Shown here: positions 5,934-13,337 of the stretch, piece by piece | How positions within the stretch are numbered: position 1 is the stretch's first letter | Layout: every line of letters starts with the position of its first letter | DNA from: a virus | Virus record (IMG/VR): IMGVR_UViG_3300027749_003496 | Coordinates: 1-23,558 of that record | Direction: 5' to 3' (one strand) | Length of the DNA stretch: 23,558 nt | Position numbers and translations under genes: made by a program | Notes under the pieces: generated by a model | The model's input: only the letters and a program-made list of their open reading frames with translations | What the model was told of the DNA's origin: nothing | Database searches by the model: none

Positions 5934-6977
5934 ATGGATTCCACTATACATACTATAACAGGCAGTATTTATATTCCTTGCGTTATTTGCGGGATTAAAA
6001 TGAAGAATCGTATTAACGGCTCACATCTTAAAAAACACTTATTAACGATTCAAGAATACTTAATACAATATCCTGCAGCAGAAACAGGCTCATACAGTAC
6101 ATCAAATTTCAAATGTGCTATTTGTAATGAAGTAGTAAATAATAACTCTTCTATCAAATCAAAACATATTAATGGTCATGGATATACAATAGATGAATAT
6201 AATATTAAATATACTAAAATAGAATGCGGTTGCGGCTGTGGTAATATAGCAGAATATTCATATTCTAGACATAAATATAATAAGTTCGTTACTGGGCACG
6301 ATTATAAATCTTGGAATTCAGGATTGACAATGGATACAAACGATTCCTTAAAAAAAATATCTGAAGCTAGAAAGAAAACTAAAGGAACGTATACTAATAA
6401 ACAAAAAAAGGAAATTTCCGAAAGATCTAAACTATATTGGAAAGCCCATCCAGAGTCTAAAATATTAATGGTGTCTAAGATTAAAAATACTATGTTAGAG
6501 AAGTATGGTGTAGATAATTTTAGTAAACATTCATCATTTCTTGAGAAATTTAAAAAAACATCGCAAGACCGGTATGGTGTAGATTATCCTAATCAAAACT
6601 CTGAAATATATGAAAAATCTTGCAAGAGTCGCAAATACTTTAAAGATTATATACTGCCATCAGGAAAAAAGATAAGAATACAAGGATATGAAGGTTATGC
6701 AATAGATATATTATTAACTATATATCATGAAAATGATATATTAACAAAAAAATCTGATATGCCTGAAGTATGGTATGAATTTGAAAATAAAAGACGTAGA
6801 TATTATCCAGATATTTATATACCTTCACAAAATTTAATAATTGAGGTTAAATCTACTTTTACATACAAATTAGAGACTCTACAAATACATTCCAAATTAA
6901 ATGCTTTAAAAGAAATGGGATTTGATGCAAATATTTGGATTATCGATAAAAAAATATTATATTCGATTATAAATTAA
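5934..6977 (+). CDS. Homing endonuclease, zinc-finger plus PD-(D/E)XK type
   Basis: A 347-residue protein from ATG 5934; the frame is open back to a TTG at 5889, but ATG 5934 is preferred because the zinc fingers start soon after it. Two C2H2-like fingers (C16, C19, H31, H35; C61, C64, H78, H82) are followed by a CGCG knot and a Lys-rich NUMOD-like region (KISEARKKTKG). Two repeats built on EKYGVDN / DRYGVDY follow, typical of DNA-binding arms of phage homing endonucleases. The C-terminal domain has RRYYPDIYI then LIIEVKSTF (D293, E304, K306), a PD...ExK nuclease core. It sits inside the interrupted 5' end of a glycosyltransferase gene, so it probably cuts uninvaded copies of that gene to spread. 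Confidence 0.82.
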   Translation: MDSTIHTITGSIYIPCVICGIKMKNRINGSHLKKHLLTIQEYLIQYPAAETGSYSTSNFKCAICNEVVNNNSSIKSKHINGHGYTIDEYNIKYTKIECGCGCGNIAEYSYSRHKYNKFVTGHDYKSWNSGLTMDTNDSLKKISEARKKTKGTYTNKQKKEISERSKLYWKAHPESKILMVSKIKNTMLEKYGVDNFSKHSSFLEKFKKTSQDRYGVDYPNQNSEIYEKSCKSRKYFKDYILPSGKKIRIQGYEGYAIDILLTIYHENDILTKKSDMPEVWYEFENKRRRYYPDIYIPSQNLIIEVKSTFTYKLETLQIHSKLNALKEMGFDANIWIIDKKILYSIIN

Positions 6978-6980
6978 TAA

Positions 6981-6994
6981 ATAAAATAAGTTAT
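6981..6994 (+). repeat. 14-bp direct repeat, right copy
   Basis: ATAAAATAAGTTAT, identical to 5821-5834. Here it follows the endonuclease stop by three bases and precedes ATG 6997, providing the second gene copy with the same A/T leader. Confidence 0.7.
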
Positions 6995-6996
6995 AT

Positions 6997-7071
6997 ATGT
7001 TAAATGATTTAAACCAAGATAGTCGTCACTTGGAGAAGAAGAAGATTCTTTTCTTATGTGACGACCCGTGA
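6997..7071 (+). CDS. Recoded second copy of the glycosyltransferase N-terminus (24-codon frame)
   Basis: ATG 6997 opens MLNDLNQDSRHLEKKK followed by ILFLCDDP and TGA. ILFLCDDP repeats the first strand found at 5857-5880, but five of the eight codons differ, all at third positions without amino-acid change. This means the copy was under protein-level selection, not simple duplication. The main glycosyltransferase frame lies in the -1 frame: CCG TGA overlaps GTG ACA AGA (7068), because five extra bases (GTGAC, repeating the GTGAC ten bases upstream) separate CC from AAGATTTAGTT. A -1 slip on CCG, or reinitiation at GTG inside GTGA, would connect it to the downstream enzyme. Confidence 0.55.
   Translation: MLNDLNQDSRHLEKKKILFLCDDP
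7022..7065 (+). repeat. Strong inverted repeat over the recoded segment
   Basis: GTCGTCAC (7022-7029) and GTGACGAC (7058-7065) form a perfect, 8-bp, half-GC stem, unusual in this AT-rich DNA. The 28-base interior (AAGAAGAAGATTCTTTTCTT) can pair further. It ends three bases before the GTG/TGA overlap, so an RNA hairpin would sit directly upstream of the recoding or reinitiation site; it may equally be a terminator-like end of the endonuclease unit or a protein-binding DNA site. Confidence 0.6.
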
Positions 7072-8429
7072 CAAGATTTAGTTCAGGTATTGCCACGATG
7101 GCCAGAGAAGTTATCCTAGGCACCTGCCACGTATTTGATTACGTTGTTATAGGAGGCGCCTTAACCCATCCCGAAGAAGGACAAATTATCGATCTTTCAG
7201 AATCTATTAAAACAGATACGGGTAAGATTGCAAATGTAAAATTATATCCAGTATCAGGATATGGAACACCAGATTTAGTAAGACATTTAATTACTGCAGA
7301 AAATCCTGATTGCATTCTTCATTTTACCGATCCTAGATATTGGATATGGTTATATAATATGGAAAATGAAATACGTCAGCGCATTCCTATTACGTATTTA
7401 AATATTTGGGATTGTCCGCCACCACCAATGTATAATAAACCATACTATCAATCATGTGATTTATTAATGAATATATCTAAACAAACTTATGGTATTGTTC
7501 ATAAAGTATTAGATGGTTGCAATTATGAAGATTGGCAAATTACCTATGTTCCGCACGGTATAAACGAATCTCATTTCTTTCCAATATCAAAAGACTCGGA
7601 AGGATATAAAAGCGTCTTAGACTTAAGGAAATCATTCTTAACGGGTAAGAAAAACAAAGATGTTATTCCTGAATTCGTATTTTTATATAATTCAAGAAAC
7701 ATAAGAAGAAAACAAACAGCGGATATTATATTAGCATATAAAACATTCTGTGATAAGTTACCTAAAGAAAAGGCTGCTAAATGTGTATTAGTTCTTCATA
7801 CTCAACCAATAGATGAAAATGGAACTAACTTAATTGAAGTTAAAGATGTTCTTTGCCCCGATTATAATGTTAGCTTTACAAACAGAGCCTTTAATGTTCA
7901 TGAAATGAATACTTTATATAATGCATCTGATGTATTAATAAATATTTCAAGTAATGAAGGATGGGGATTATCAGCAACGGAAGCTATGATGTCAGGTATA
8001 TGTACTATCGTTAATATGACAGGTGGTCTTCAGGATCAAGTTGGATTAATGAAAGATGATGGTACTTTATTAACAGCAGATGATTATAAAGAAAAGGATT
8101 GGCATTCAAACCATGATGGAAGATATACTAAATGGGGCAATTGGTCAAAACCAATTATTCCAAGCAATCGTTCTATTCAAGGCTCTGTACCTACTCCTTA
8201 TATCTTTGATGATAGAGTTAAGTTTGAAGATGTAGCAGAGGCTATGTTTGAATGGTATAATACTCCAGAAGAAACTAGAATCCAATATGGATTAGAAGCT
8301 CGTCAATATTTAATAGATAATAAAATGAGCGCAATAGGTATGTGTGAGAATGTTATTACAGATATCACTACCTGCTTAGAAAATTTCGAACCTAAAGAAA
8401 GATTTACTCTTTTAAAGCTTACAAAATAA
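7068..8429 (+). CDS. GT4-type glycosyltransferase (main part of interrupted gene)
   Basis: A GT-B fold glycosyltransferase; the continuous frame is 453 residues if GTG 7068 is the start. The C-terminal domain shows the GT4 donor-site signature NEGWGLSATEAMMSG with E297 and E305 (E-x7-E), preceded by FLYNSRNIRRKQ (residues 205-215), a usual phosphate-binding basic loop. The start is odd: the frame begins at RFSSGIATM, lacking the first beta strand (KILFLCDD) that is present upstream at 5854-5877 and again at 7042-7065. A complete enzyme therefore needs splicing, frameshifting or a separate N-terminal peptide. The product transfers a sugar from an NDP donor; the acceptor is unknown. Another GT4 gene follows after one small gene. 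Confidence 0.85.
   Translation: MTRFSSGIATMAREVILGTCHVFDYVVIGGALTHPEEGQIIDLSESIKTDTGKIANVKLYPVSGYGTPDLVRHLITAENPDCILHFTDPRYWIWLYNMENEIRQRIPITYLNIWDCPPPPMYNKPYYQSCDLLMNISKQTYGIVHKVLDGCNYEDWQITYVPHGINESHFFPISKDSEGYKSVLDLRKSFLTGKKNKDVIPEFVFLYNSRNIRRKQTADIILAYKTFCDKLPKEKAAKCVLVLHTQPIDENGTNLIEVKDVLCPDYNVSFTNRAFNVHEMNTLYNASDVLINISSNEGWGLSATEAMMSGICTIVNMTGGLQDQVGLMKDDGTLLTADDYKEKDWHSNHDGRYTKWGNWSKPIIPSNRSIQGSVPTPYIFDDRVKFEDVAEAMFEWYNTPEETRIQYGLEARQYLIDNKMSAIGMCENVITDITTCLENFEPKERFTLLKLTK
7074..7083 (+). repeat. 10-bp direct repeat at the right edge of the insertion
   Basis: AGATTTAGTT, identical to 5881-5890. From here the glycosyltransferase continues uninterrupted (TCA GGT ATT GCC). Confidence 0.75.
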
Positions 8430-8454
8430 ATTAACCAAATAAATAAAAATAAAT

Positions 8455-8802
8455 ATGTTTCACAGAATCATTAATTGGATTACGAATCCATTCAAAAAAG
8501 AAGAAGAAAAAATCACATTACCAAATGTAGCACCTTTATCAAAAGAAGTAAAAAATAAACTTATATCTGATTTAATTGAGGTAGCAAAGGAGTTTAAAGA
8601 AAAGAAAGAAGTAGAGTTAGATACATTACCTTTAACAAGAGTATCAAATGAAACTAAAGAAAAGATTGCTACTTTAGTAAAGGAAGATTTTAAATCAAAG
8701 AATACTTTAAACGTTGAGCATGAAGTGGTAATTACAGAATCTGCTCCTAAAAAGAAAAAGCGTTACTACAAAAAGAAAAAAGCAACAGATTCATCTAAAT
8801 AA
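8455..8802 (+). CDS. Lysine-rich hypothetical protein (115 aa)
   Basis: A strongly charged 115-residue protein. It begins MFHRIINWITNPFKKEEEK, an amphipathic segment like a membrane-surface anchor, continues with long Lys/Glu helices (EVKNKLISDLIEVAKEFKEKKEVE) and two similar segments 'LSKEVKNKLISDLIEVAKEF' and 'VSNETKEKIATLVKEDF', and ends in a basic tail (KKKKRYYKKKK). No family recognised. It lies between the two GT4 genes in the same orientation and might be an accessory or scaffold for them; the tail suggests nucleic-acid or acidic-surface contact. Confidence 0.62.
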   Translation: MFHRIINWITNPFKKEEEKITLPNVAPLSKEVKNKLISDLIEVAKEFKEKKEVELDTLPLTRVSNETKEKIATLVKEDFKSKNTLNVEHEVVITESAPKKKKRYYKKKKATDSSK

Positions 8803-8816
8803 TCTATAAATCAGTT

Positions 8817-10151
8817 ATGACATCAAATAAAAAGACTATCGTGCTGCAGGCGCCAATCTCTACCTGTAGTGGCTACGGTGCCAGAAGTAGGGATATTGCG
8901 AAAGCATTAATAGAGAATGAAAACTATGATGTTACGATTATCCCTACTAGATGGGGTGATACACCTCAAAATTTCTTGAATGATAAAGATCCTTTGCATC
9001 AAGAAATACTTAAACGATTTGCAGCCCCTAATCAACAAATACCTCAACCTGATACCTTTATTCAGATTACAGTTCCTAATGAATTTCAAAAAGTCGGAAC
9101 GCGCAAATCTATTGGTATTACAGCAGGTATGGAAACTACATTAGTAGATGCAGCTTGGATAGAAGGAAATAATCGTATGGATATGGTTCTTTGTTCTTCA
9201 AAACATTCAACAGAAGTAATGAAATCTAGTAAGTATGATAAAATGGATCAGAACACTAAACAAAAGGTTGGAGAATTAATTTCTGAAAAAGAGATTGACA
9301 TTTTATTTGAAGGAATAGATTTTAATATCTATAAGAAGATAGAAACCATTAATTTTAATGTAAATGCTTTTATTTCGCAGATACCAGAAACATTCTGCTT
9401 TTTAGTTGTTGGGCATTGGCTTCAAGGACAAATGTGGGAAGACAGAAAAAATATGGGAGGTACTATATATACTTTCTTAAATGCTTTTAAAGGTAAGAAG
9501 AATGTACCTGCATTGATACTTAAAATTAGTTGTGGCTCATATTCTGAAATAGATCGTCAAGAAATTCAAAAGCGCGTTAATCAAATTAAAAAGATGTTTG
9601 ATGACGAAGGAATAAGAATACCTAATATTTACTTATTACATGGTGATTTAACGGATGAAGAAATGAATTCATTATATAATCATCCAAAGGTAAAAGCTAT
9701 GGTGTCTATGACTAAAGGAGAAGGATTTGGAAGACCGTTAGCAGAATTTGCAGTTACAGGAAAACCAATTATTGTTTCTCAATATTCAGGTCATATGGAT
9801 TTTCTTCCTAATGAAATGGTTATGTATGTTCCAGGTGAAATGAGACCAGTTCATGCATCAGCAGTTATTCCTAATTTAATATTAGCAGAATCGCAATGGT
9901 TTATGCCTAACCCAGCAATCGTTGAAAGATATTTAATTGATACTTTTGAAAATTATAAAGTAAAATTGGAATCATCTCGTAAGCTAACTAAATACTTAAA
10001 AGATAATTTTTCTTTTGATAAGATGAAAGAAAATCTTTATAATTATATCGATGCTCCCGTTAAGGTAATAGCACCGAAGCCACAAATGCAACAATTGAAG
10101 TTACCTCAAATCAAAAAAATTGAGCTACCCAAATTAAAGAAAATAGATTAA
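8817..10151 (+). CDS. GT4-type glycosyltransferase (444 aa)
   Basis: A complete GT-B glycosyltransferase. The first strand and glycine loop are TIVLQAPISTCSGYGARSRD (residues 7-26). The C-terminal donor-binding domain has LVVGHWLQGQMWEDRKN (about 196-212) and the GT4 signature GEGFGRPLAEFAVTGKPI with E302 and E310 (E-x7-E). After residue 415 comes a Pro/Lys tail with repeated units (LKLPQIKK, ELPKLKK) that is not part of the fold. Compared with the previous gene it has an uninterrupted N-terminus, which shows what the invaded enzyme lacks in its continuous frame. Donor and acceptor unknown. Confidence 0.88.
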   Translation: MTSNKKTIVLQAPISTCSGYGARSRDIAKALIENENYDVTIIPTRWGDTPQNFLNDKDPLHQEILKRFAAPNQQIPQPDTFIQITVPNEFQKVGTRKSIGITAGMETTLVDAAWIEGNNRMDMVLCSSKHSTEVMKSSKYDKMDQNTKQKVGELISEKEIDILFEGIDFNIYKKIETINFNVNAFISQIPETFCFLVVGHWLQGQMWEDRKNMGGTIYTFLNAFKGKKNVPALILKISCGSYSEIDRQEIQKRVNQIKKMFDDEGIRIPNIYLLHGDLTDEEMNSLYNHPKVKAMVSMTKGEGFGRPLAEFAVTGKPIIVSQYSGHMDFLPNEMVMYVPGEMRPVHASAVIPNLILAESQWFMPNPAIVERYLIDTFENYKVKLESSRKLTKYLKDNFSFDKMKENLYNYIDAPVKVIAPKPQMQQLKLPQIKKIELPKLKKID

Positions 10152-10152
10152 T

Positions 10153-10656
10153 ATGATAAAACCAAACTTAACAGAAACCATTCCTTGCCCTTGCAAAAAT
10201 GGCGGTAATGCATTTAAAGACTCATTCGATAGAATCGAAGTTTCTTTATGCAGTACTTGTGGATTAATGACTACTTCTCAATATCAAGAAGATTCAGAAC
10301 AAGTATTAAAGATTAAAGAATTATGTCCTCCCGAAATAATGCTTATAAGTATATTGGATGATAATAACTTTAGATGGTTTCCATCGGTAATACCTTATTC
10401 AAAGAAGGGTGTTATTTATGCAGAGCCTAAAGGTAAGAATCAATTTAATTGGTATGTAGCTCCAGTAGTTAAAGTAGCGGAAGCAGAAGGTTATTTATAT
10501 ATTAATCCTGCTACTAATACTCCTTATGAAAGACGTATTGCGCAAGAACAAGCTATTATATTTGATAAGAATGAATTTATAAAAGCATTGGAGTTATCAG
10601 AAATAGATGAAGCTAAAGATTTATTAAACCGAATTAACCAAATATTTAATAATTAA
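10153..10656 (+). CDS. Zinc-ribbon phage protein of unknown function (167 aa)
   Basis: The N-terminus has two cysteine pairs, CPCKNGG (C12, C14) and LCSTCGL (about C33, C36), forming a likely zinc ribbon. The middle has strands (RWFPSVIPYSKKGVIYAEP; NWYVAPVVKV) and the C-terminus is helical (ALELSEIDEAKDLLNRI). I associate this pattern with uncharacterised proteins of large T4-like phages, but no function is known. It follows the glycosyltransferase by one base and starts a run of small genes before the sugar cassette. Confidence 0.65.
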   Translation: MIKPNLTETIPCPCKNGGNAFKDSFDRIEVSLCSTCGLMTTSQYQEDSEQVLKIKELCPPEIMLISILDDNNFRWFPSVIPYSKKGVIYAEPKGKNQFNWYVAPVVKVAEAEGYLYINPATNTPYERRIAQEQAIIFDKNEFIKALELSEIDEAKDLLNRINQIFNN

Positions 10657-10660
10657 TATT

Positions 10661-10912
10661 ATGAATGAATCACAATTTATACAATGGCTTAAGGGCTATT
10701 TAGATGGAAGAAAAGTATCTGCAGGAGAAAACACCTTATCTTTTGAGTTAGCTACGATCAAACATAATTTAAGTATGGTATATACAGATCCTAACCCTAA
10801 ATATAATATTGAGTCTAGAGATACAAACGGGTATAAAATCTATGTTGATGGTATTGATGGCCGAACAACAAACTCATCTAATACAGTAAATAAAACAATA
10901 CTAAAAGGGTAA
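10661..10912 (+). CDS. Small hypothetical protein (83 aa)
   Basis: An 83-residue soluble protein. The first 40 residues (SQFIQWLKGYLDGRK...FELATIKHNLSMV) look helical and resemble the short helical modules common in small phage proteins; the rest (IESRDTNGYKIYVDGIDGRTTN) is polar and probably disordered. No family recognised. Its TAA overlaps the ATG of the 2H phosphoesterase gene (TAATG). Confidence 0.65.
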   Translation: MNESQFIQWLKGYLDGRKVSAGENTLSFELATIKHNLSMVYTDPNPKYNIESRDTNGYKIYVDGIDGRTTNSSNTVNKTILKG

Positions 10913-11466
10913 TGATAAAACTTAAAAGCTTACTTAAAGAAGCTAAACCAGAAACCCATGAATATGGATGTGTAATGTTATATTTTACCTTTCCAGAAAT
11001 AAATACTATTCATCATCTTATTGATCAAAACGATATCTATACTGATGATAATGATCCTTCTTATGGATTAGAAGATGAACCTCATATAACATTATTATAT
11101 GGATTACATCCTGAAGTAACGGTAGATCAAGTAAAGCACGTATTAGATGGACATGTTTATTCTACTTGTAATATATTTAATGCTTCCGTATTTAATAACG
11201 AAAAATATGATGTTTTAAAGTTTGATGTAAGGGGTGAAGGATTAAATGATACTAATACAGCATTAAAGGCATATCCTTATACAAGTAATTTTCCTGATTA
11301 TCATCCTCATCTTACAATTGGATATCTTAAAAAAGGAACGGCTCAAAAATATGCTGATAAGATTAATAACATAATGCCCAAAGGATATCAGTTAGTTCCT
11401 AAGTATGCAGTATATTCTGAATCAGAAGGAACGAAAAATCAATTACCAATACATACAAATCAATAA
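10912..11466 (+). CDS. 2H phosphoesterase (2'-5' RNA ligase-like)
   Basis: A 184-residue protein with the two H-x-T motifs of the 2H superfamily: EPHITLLYGL (H58, T60) and YHPHLTIGYL (H133, T135), set in the usual duplicated strand-helix layout. 2H enzymes cleave or join 2'-5' or cyclic phosphodiester bonds in RNA or nucleotides; some phage members degrade 2'-5' oligoadenylates or cyclic nucleotide signals, so an anti-defence role is possible. The first 11 residues, MIKLKSLLKEA, look like a detachable leader: basic-amphipathic, ending in L-K-E before A, which resembles T4 capsid-targeting peptides cut after Glu by gp21. The enzyme could thus be a packaged, injected protein; that is inference. 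Confidence 0.85.
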   Translation: MIKLKSLLKEAKPETHEYGCVMLYFTFPEINTIHHLIDQNDIYTDDNDPSYGLEDEPHITLLYGLHPEVTVDQVKHVLDGHVYSTCNIFNASVFNNEKYDVLKFDVRGEGLNDTNTALKAYPYTSNFPDYHPHLTIGYLKKGTAQKYADKINNIMPKGYQLVPKYAVYSESEGTKNQLPIHTNQ

Positions 11467-11793
11467 ATGAATAAAGATAATAATACAACACCAGAGACTA
11501 TATATGTAGTTCAAGCATCGTCTGGAGAATGGGATTCATATCACGAATGGGTGGTAGGAGTATTTGATAACCTTAGAATGGCAAATACTTTAAAAAATAC
11601 TTTAGATGCAAAAGCCGAAAAAATAAAATCTGAATGCCCGATCAAATATTCGGCTAATTTGACTACATCTCAAGTTATGTCTGAAGAAGATGAAAAAATA
11701 TATTGGGACTACTATGCTTTACATCAAACCGAAATGGATTGGTGTGGAGTACGTATAGAAGAATGTTATTTAAATATACCAATAGAATACTAA
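11467..11793 (+). CDS. Small phage protein, probably DUF7336-like (108 aa)
   Basis: A 108-residue protein beginning with a polar stretch and then ETIYVVQASSGEWDSYHEWVVGVFDNLRMANTLKN, a pattern of one strand, a conserved WDSYxxW turn, a second strand and a helix (A-x-x-L/K). This 'YxVxxxxGxxxDxxxWxVxVF' layout is shared by many small phage proteins, some annotated DUF7336, of unknown role; I am not certain of the family. The C-terminus (WDYYALHQTEMDWCGVRIEECYL) adds a further strand pair. It begins immediately after the previous stop and ends immediately before the glycosyltransferase. Confidence 0.68.
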   Translation: MNKDNNTTPETIYVVQASSGEWDSYHEWVVGVFDNLRMANTLKNTLDAKAEKIKSECPIKYSANLTTSQVMSEEDEKIYWDYYALHQTEMDWCGVRIEECYLNIPIEY

Positions 11794-12429
11794 ATGAATA
11801 TATCATATTGCATAACAGTGTGCGACGAGCATGAAGAATTAGATTTATTATTAAATCATATGTTACCTTTATTAGAGGAAGAAGATGAAATTATAATACT
11901 TAGAGACATAACAAAAACTAATAGCAAGGTTACTAAGGTAATACTTAAACATACACCATTATTTGGCGATCGTATACGAACTATCGAAACTTCACTTAAT
12001 AAAGACTTTGCGGCATTTAAAAACAATTTTATAGACGCTGCAAATGGCGAGTATATATTTCAAATTGATGCTGATGAAGTACCTAATGAATTCTTAATAG
12101 AAAATATAAAACCAATTCTTAATATTAATAGAGATATAGATGTATTTTATATTCCTAGAGTTAATAAAGTAACTGACATTACTCAAGAGCATATTCAAAA
12201 ATGGGGTTGGAGATTTGATGAGAAAGAAAGAATAAATTATCCTGATCCTCAAATGCGTTTATTTAAAACAAATAAAGGAATCAAGTGGAAGAATAAAGTT
12301 CATGAAGTATTAGATGGTTATGAAACTATGACTACGCTTCCTTGGGAGGAGCATGAAGACTTTTGCCTTTATCATATTAAATCGATTACAAAACAAGAAA
12401 AACAAAATAAATTTTACGAGACAATATGA
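11794..12429 (+). CDS. GT2-type glycosyltransferase (211 aa)
   Basis: A GT-A fold glycosyltransferase. It begins MNISYCITVCDEHEELDLLL, the standard GT2 strand-helix start, and has the metal-binding DxD as IFQIDADE (D92, D94). A later RLFKTNKGIKWKNKVHEVL (about 150-168) and H-rich LYHIKS end resemble WaaE/LPS-core GT2 enzymes, in which 'HExL' and a C-terminal His follow. At 211 residues it is short but all catalytic parts are visible. It opens the sugar cassette and overlaps the next gene by four bases (ATGA). Confidence 0.85.
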   Translation: MNISYCITVCDEHEELDLLLNHMLPLLEEEDEIIILRDITKTNSKVTKVILKHTPLFGDRIRTIETSLNKDFAAFKNNFIDAANGEYIFQIDADEVPNEFLIENIKPILNINRDIDVFYIPRVNKVTDITQEHIQKWGWRFDEKERINYPDPQMRLFKTNKGIKWKNKVHEVLDGYETMTTLPWEEHEDFCLYHIKSITKQEKQNKFYETI

Positions 12430-13337
12430 ATAAAACATTAATCACAGGAGGAAGTGGAATGGTAGGAAAATCTTTAATAAAGTATTTACCTAACGCTATT
12501 TATATATCTTCTAAAGATTATGATTTAACATCAGAAGAACAAATAATCCAAATGTTTAATCATATTAAACCAACAAATGTACTTCACCTAGCAGCAAAAG
12601 TAGGAGGAATAATACATAATATAAAATATCCAGCAGAATATTTTGAAGATAACATTTTAATGAATAGTTTATTACTTAAACATTCCTATTTAAATAATGT
12701 AGATAGATTTATAGGAATATTAAGTACATGTGCCTACCCAGATGTAGTAAAAAATTACCCAATACTAGAAAAAGATCTACATATAGGTCCACCATCACCA
12801 ACTAATTTTTCATATGGATATGCTAAACGGGTATTAGCAGTTCAAATAGATTCTTATAATCAACAGTATAAAACTAAATACCAGTATTTAATACCTTGTA
12901 ATTTATATGGAGAATTTGATAAAATGGGTGATAATAGTCATTTTATAGCAGCATTAATTAAAAAAATACATAATGCTAAAATTAATAATGAAAAAGAAAT
13001 ATTTTTATTTGGAGATGGAAGTCCTTTAAGACAATGTATGCACTCAGATGATTTAGCTTATGTTATAAATTATTGTTTAGAAAATAACATTTATGATAAT
13101 ATGAATGTGTCTGTAAATACTAATTTATCAATATTAGAAATAGCTAAAATTGCTCTTAAAGCTTGTAAAGCTGAGAATATAAAAATAAAATTTGATACAA
13201 CAAAACCAAATGGACAATACAGAAAAGACGTATCTGTTGATTTATTAAAAGAAAAAATTCCATCATTTAATCCTATCAATTTATATGATGGAATTGAAAA
13301 AACATATAATTACTTAATTAAAAATAATAAATTATGA
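12426..13337 (+). CDS. GDP-L-fucose/GDP-L-colitose synthase-like reductase-epimerase
   Basis: A 303-residue short-chain dehydrogenase/reductase. It has the NADP-binding loop ITGGSGMVG (residues 6-14), HLAAKVGGI (54-62) and the active-site group STCAYP (S100, C102) with Y130-x3-K134 in YGYAK, then IPCNLYGEFD. These are the marks of GDP-fucose synthase (Fcl/WcaG), which epimerises C3/C5 and reduces C4 of GDP-4-keto-6-deoxymannose. The related ColC epimerises C5 and reduces GDP-4-keto-3,6-dideoxymannose. With a ColD-like gene next door and Gmd downstream, either GDP-fucose or GDP-colitose is possible; I cannot separate Fcl from ColC by eye. Overlaps both neighbours by ATGA. Confidence 0.85.
   Translation: MNKTLITGGSGMVGKSLIKYLPNAIYISSKDYDLTSEEQIIQMFNHIKPTNVLHLAAKVGGIIHNIKYPAEYFEDNILMNSLLLKHSYLNNVDRFIGILSTCAYPDVVKNYPILEKDLHIGPPSPTNFSYGYAKRVLAVQIDSYNQQYKTKYQYLIPCNLYGEFDKMGDNSHFIAALIKKIHNAKINNEKEIFLFGDGSPLRQCMHSDDLAYVINYCLENNIYDNMNVSVNTNLSILEIAKIALKACKAENIKIKFDTTKPNGQYRKDVSVDLLKEKIPSFNPINLYDGIEKTYNYLIKNNKL

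Noticed and set aside
6205-6620. Internal EKYGVDN / DRYGVDY repeats as a sign of gene duplication or a repeat array
   Set aside because: They are protein-level repeats normal in DNA-binding arms of phage homing endonucleases, not DNA repeats.
5891-7083. Classical group I intron carrying the endonuclease gene
   Set aside because: Only about 150 non-coding bases are available and I could not see the conserved P3/P7 core elements or the required terminal G at a junction that also keeps the reading frame. Kept only as a checkable alternative.
5881-7083. Translational bypass of the T4 gene 60 type across the insertion
   Set aside because: Matching take-off and landing codons exist within AGATTTAGTT, but the gap is 1193 bases and contains a complete gene, against 50 bases in gene 60.
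8907-9089. Minus-strand open frame of 60 codons
   Set aside because: Antisense to the second GT4 gene's N-terminal domain; no motif.
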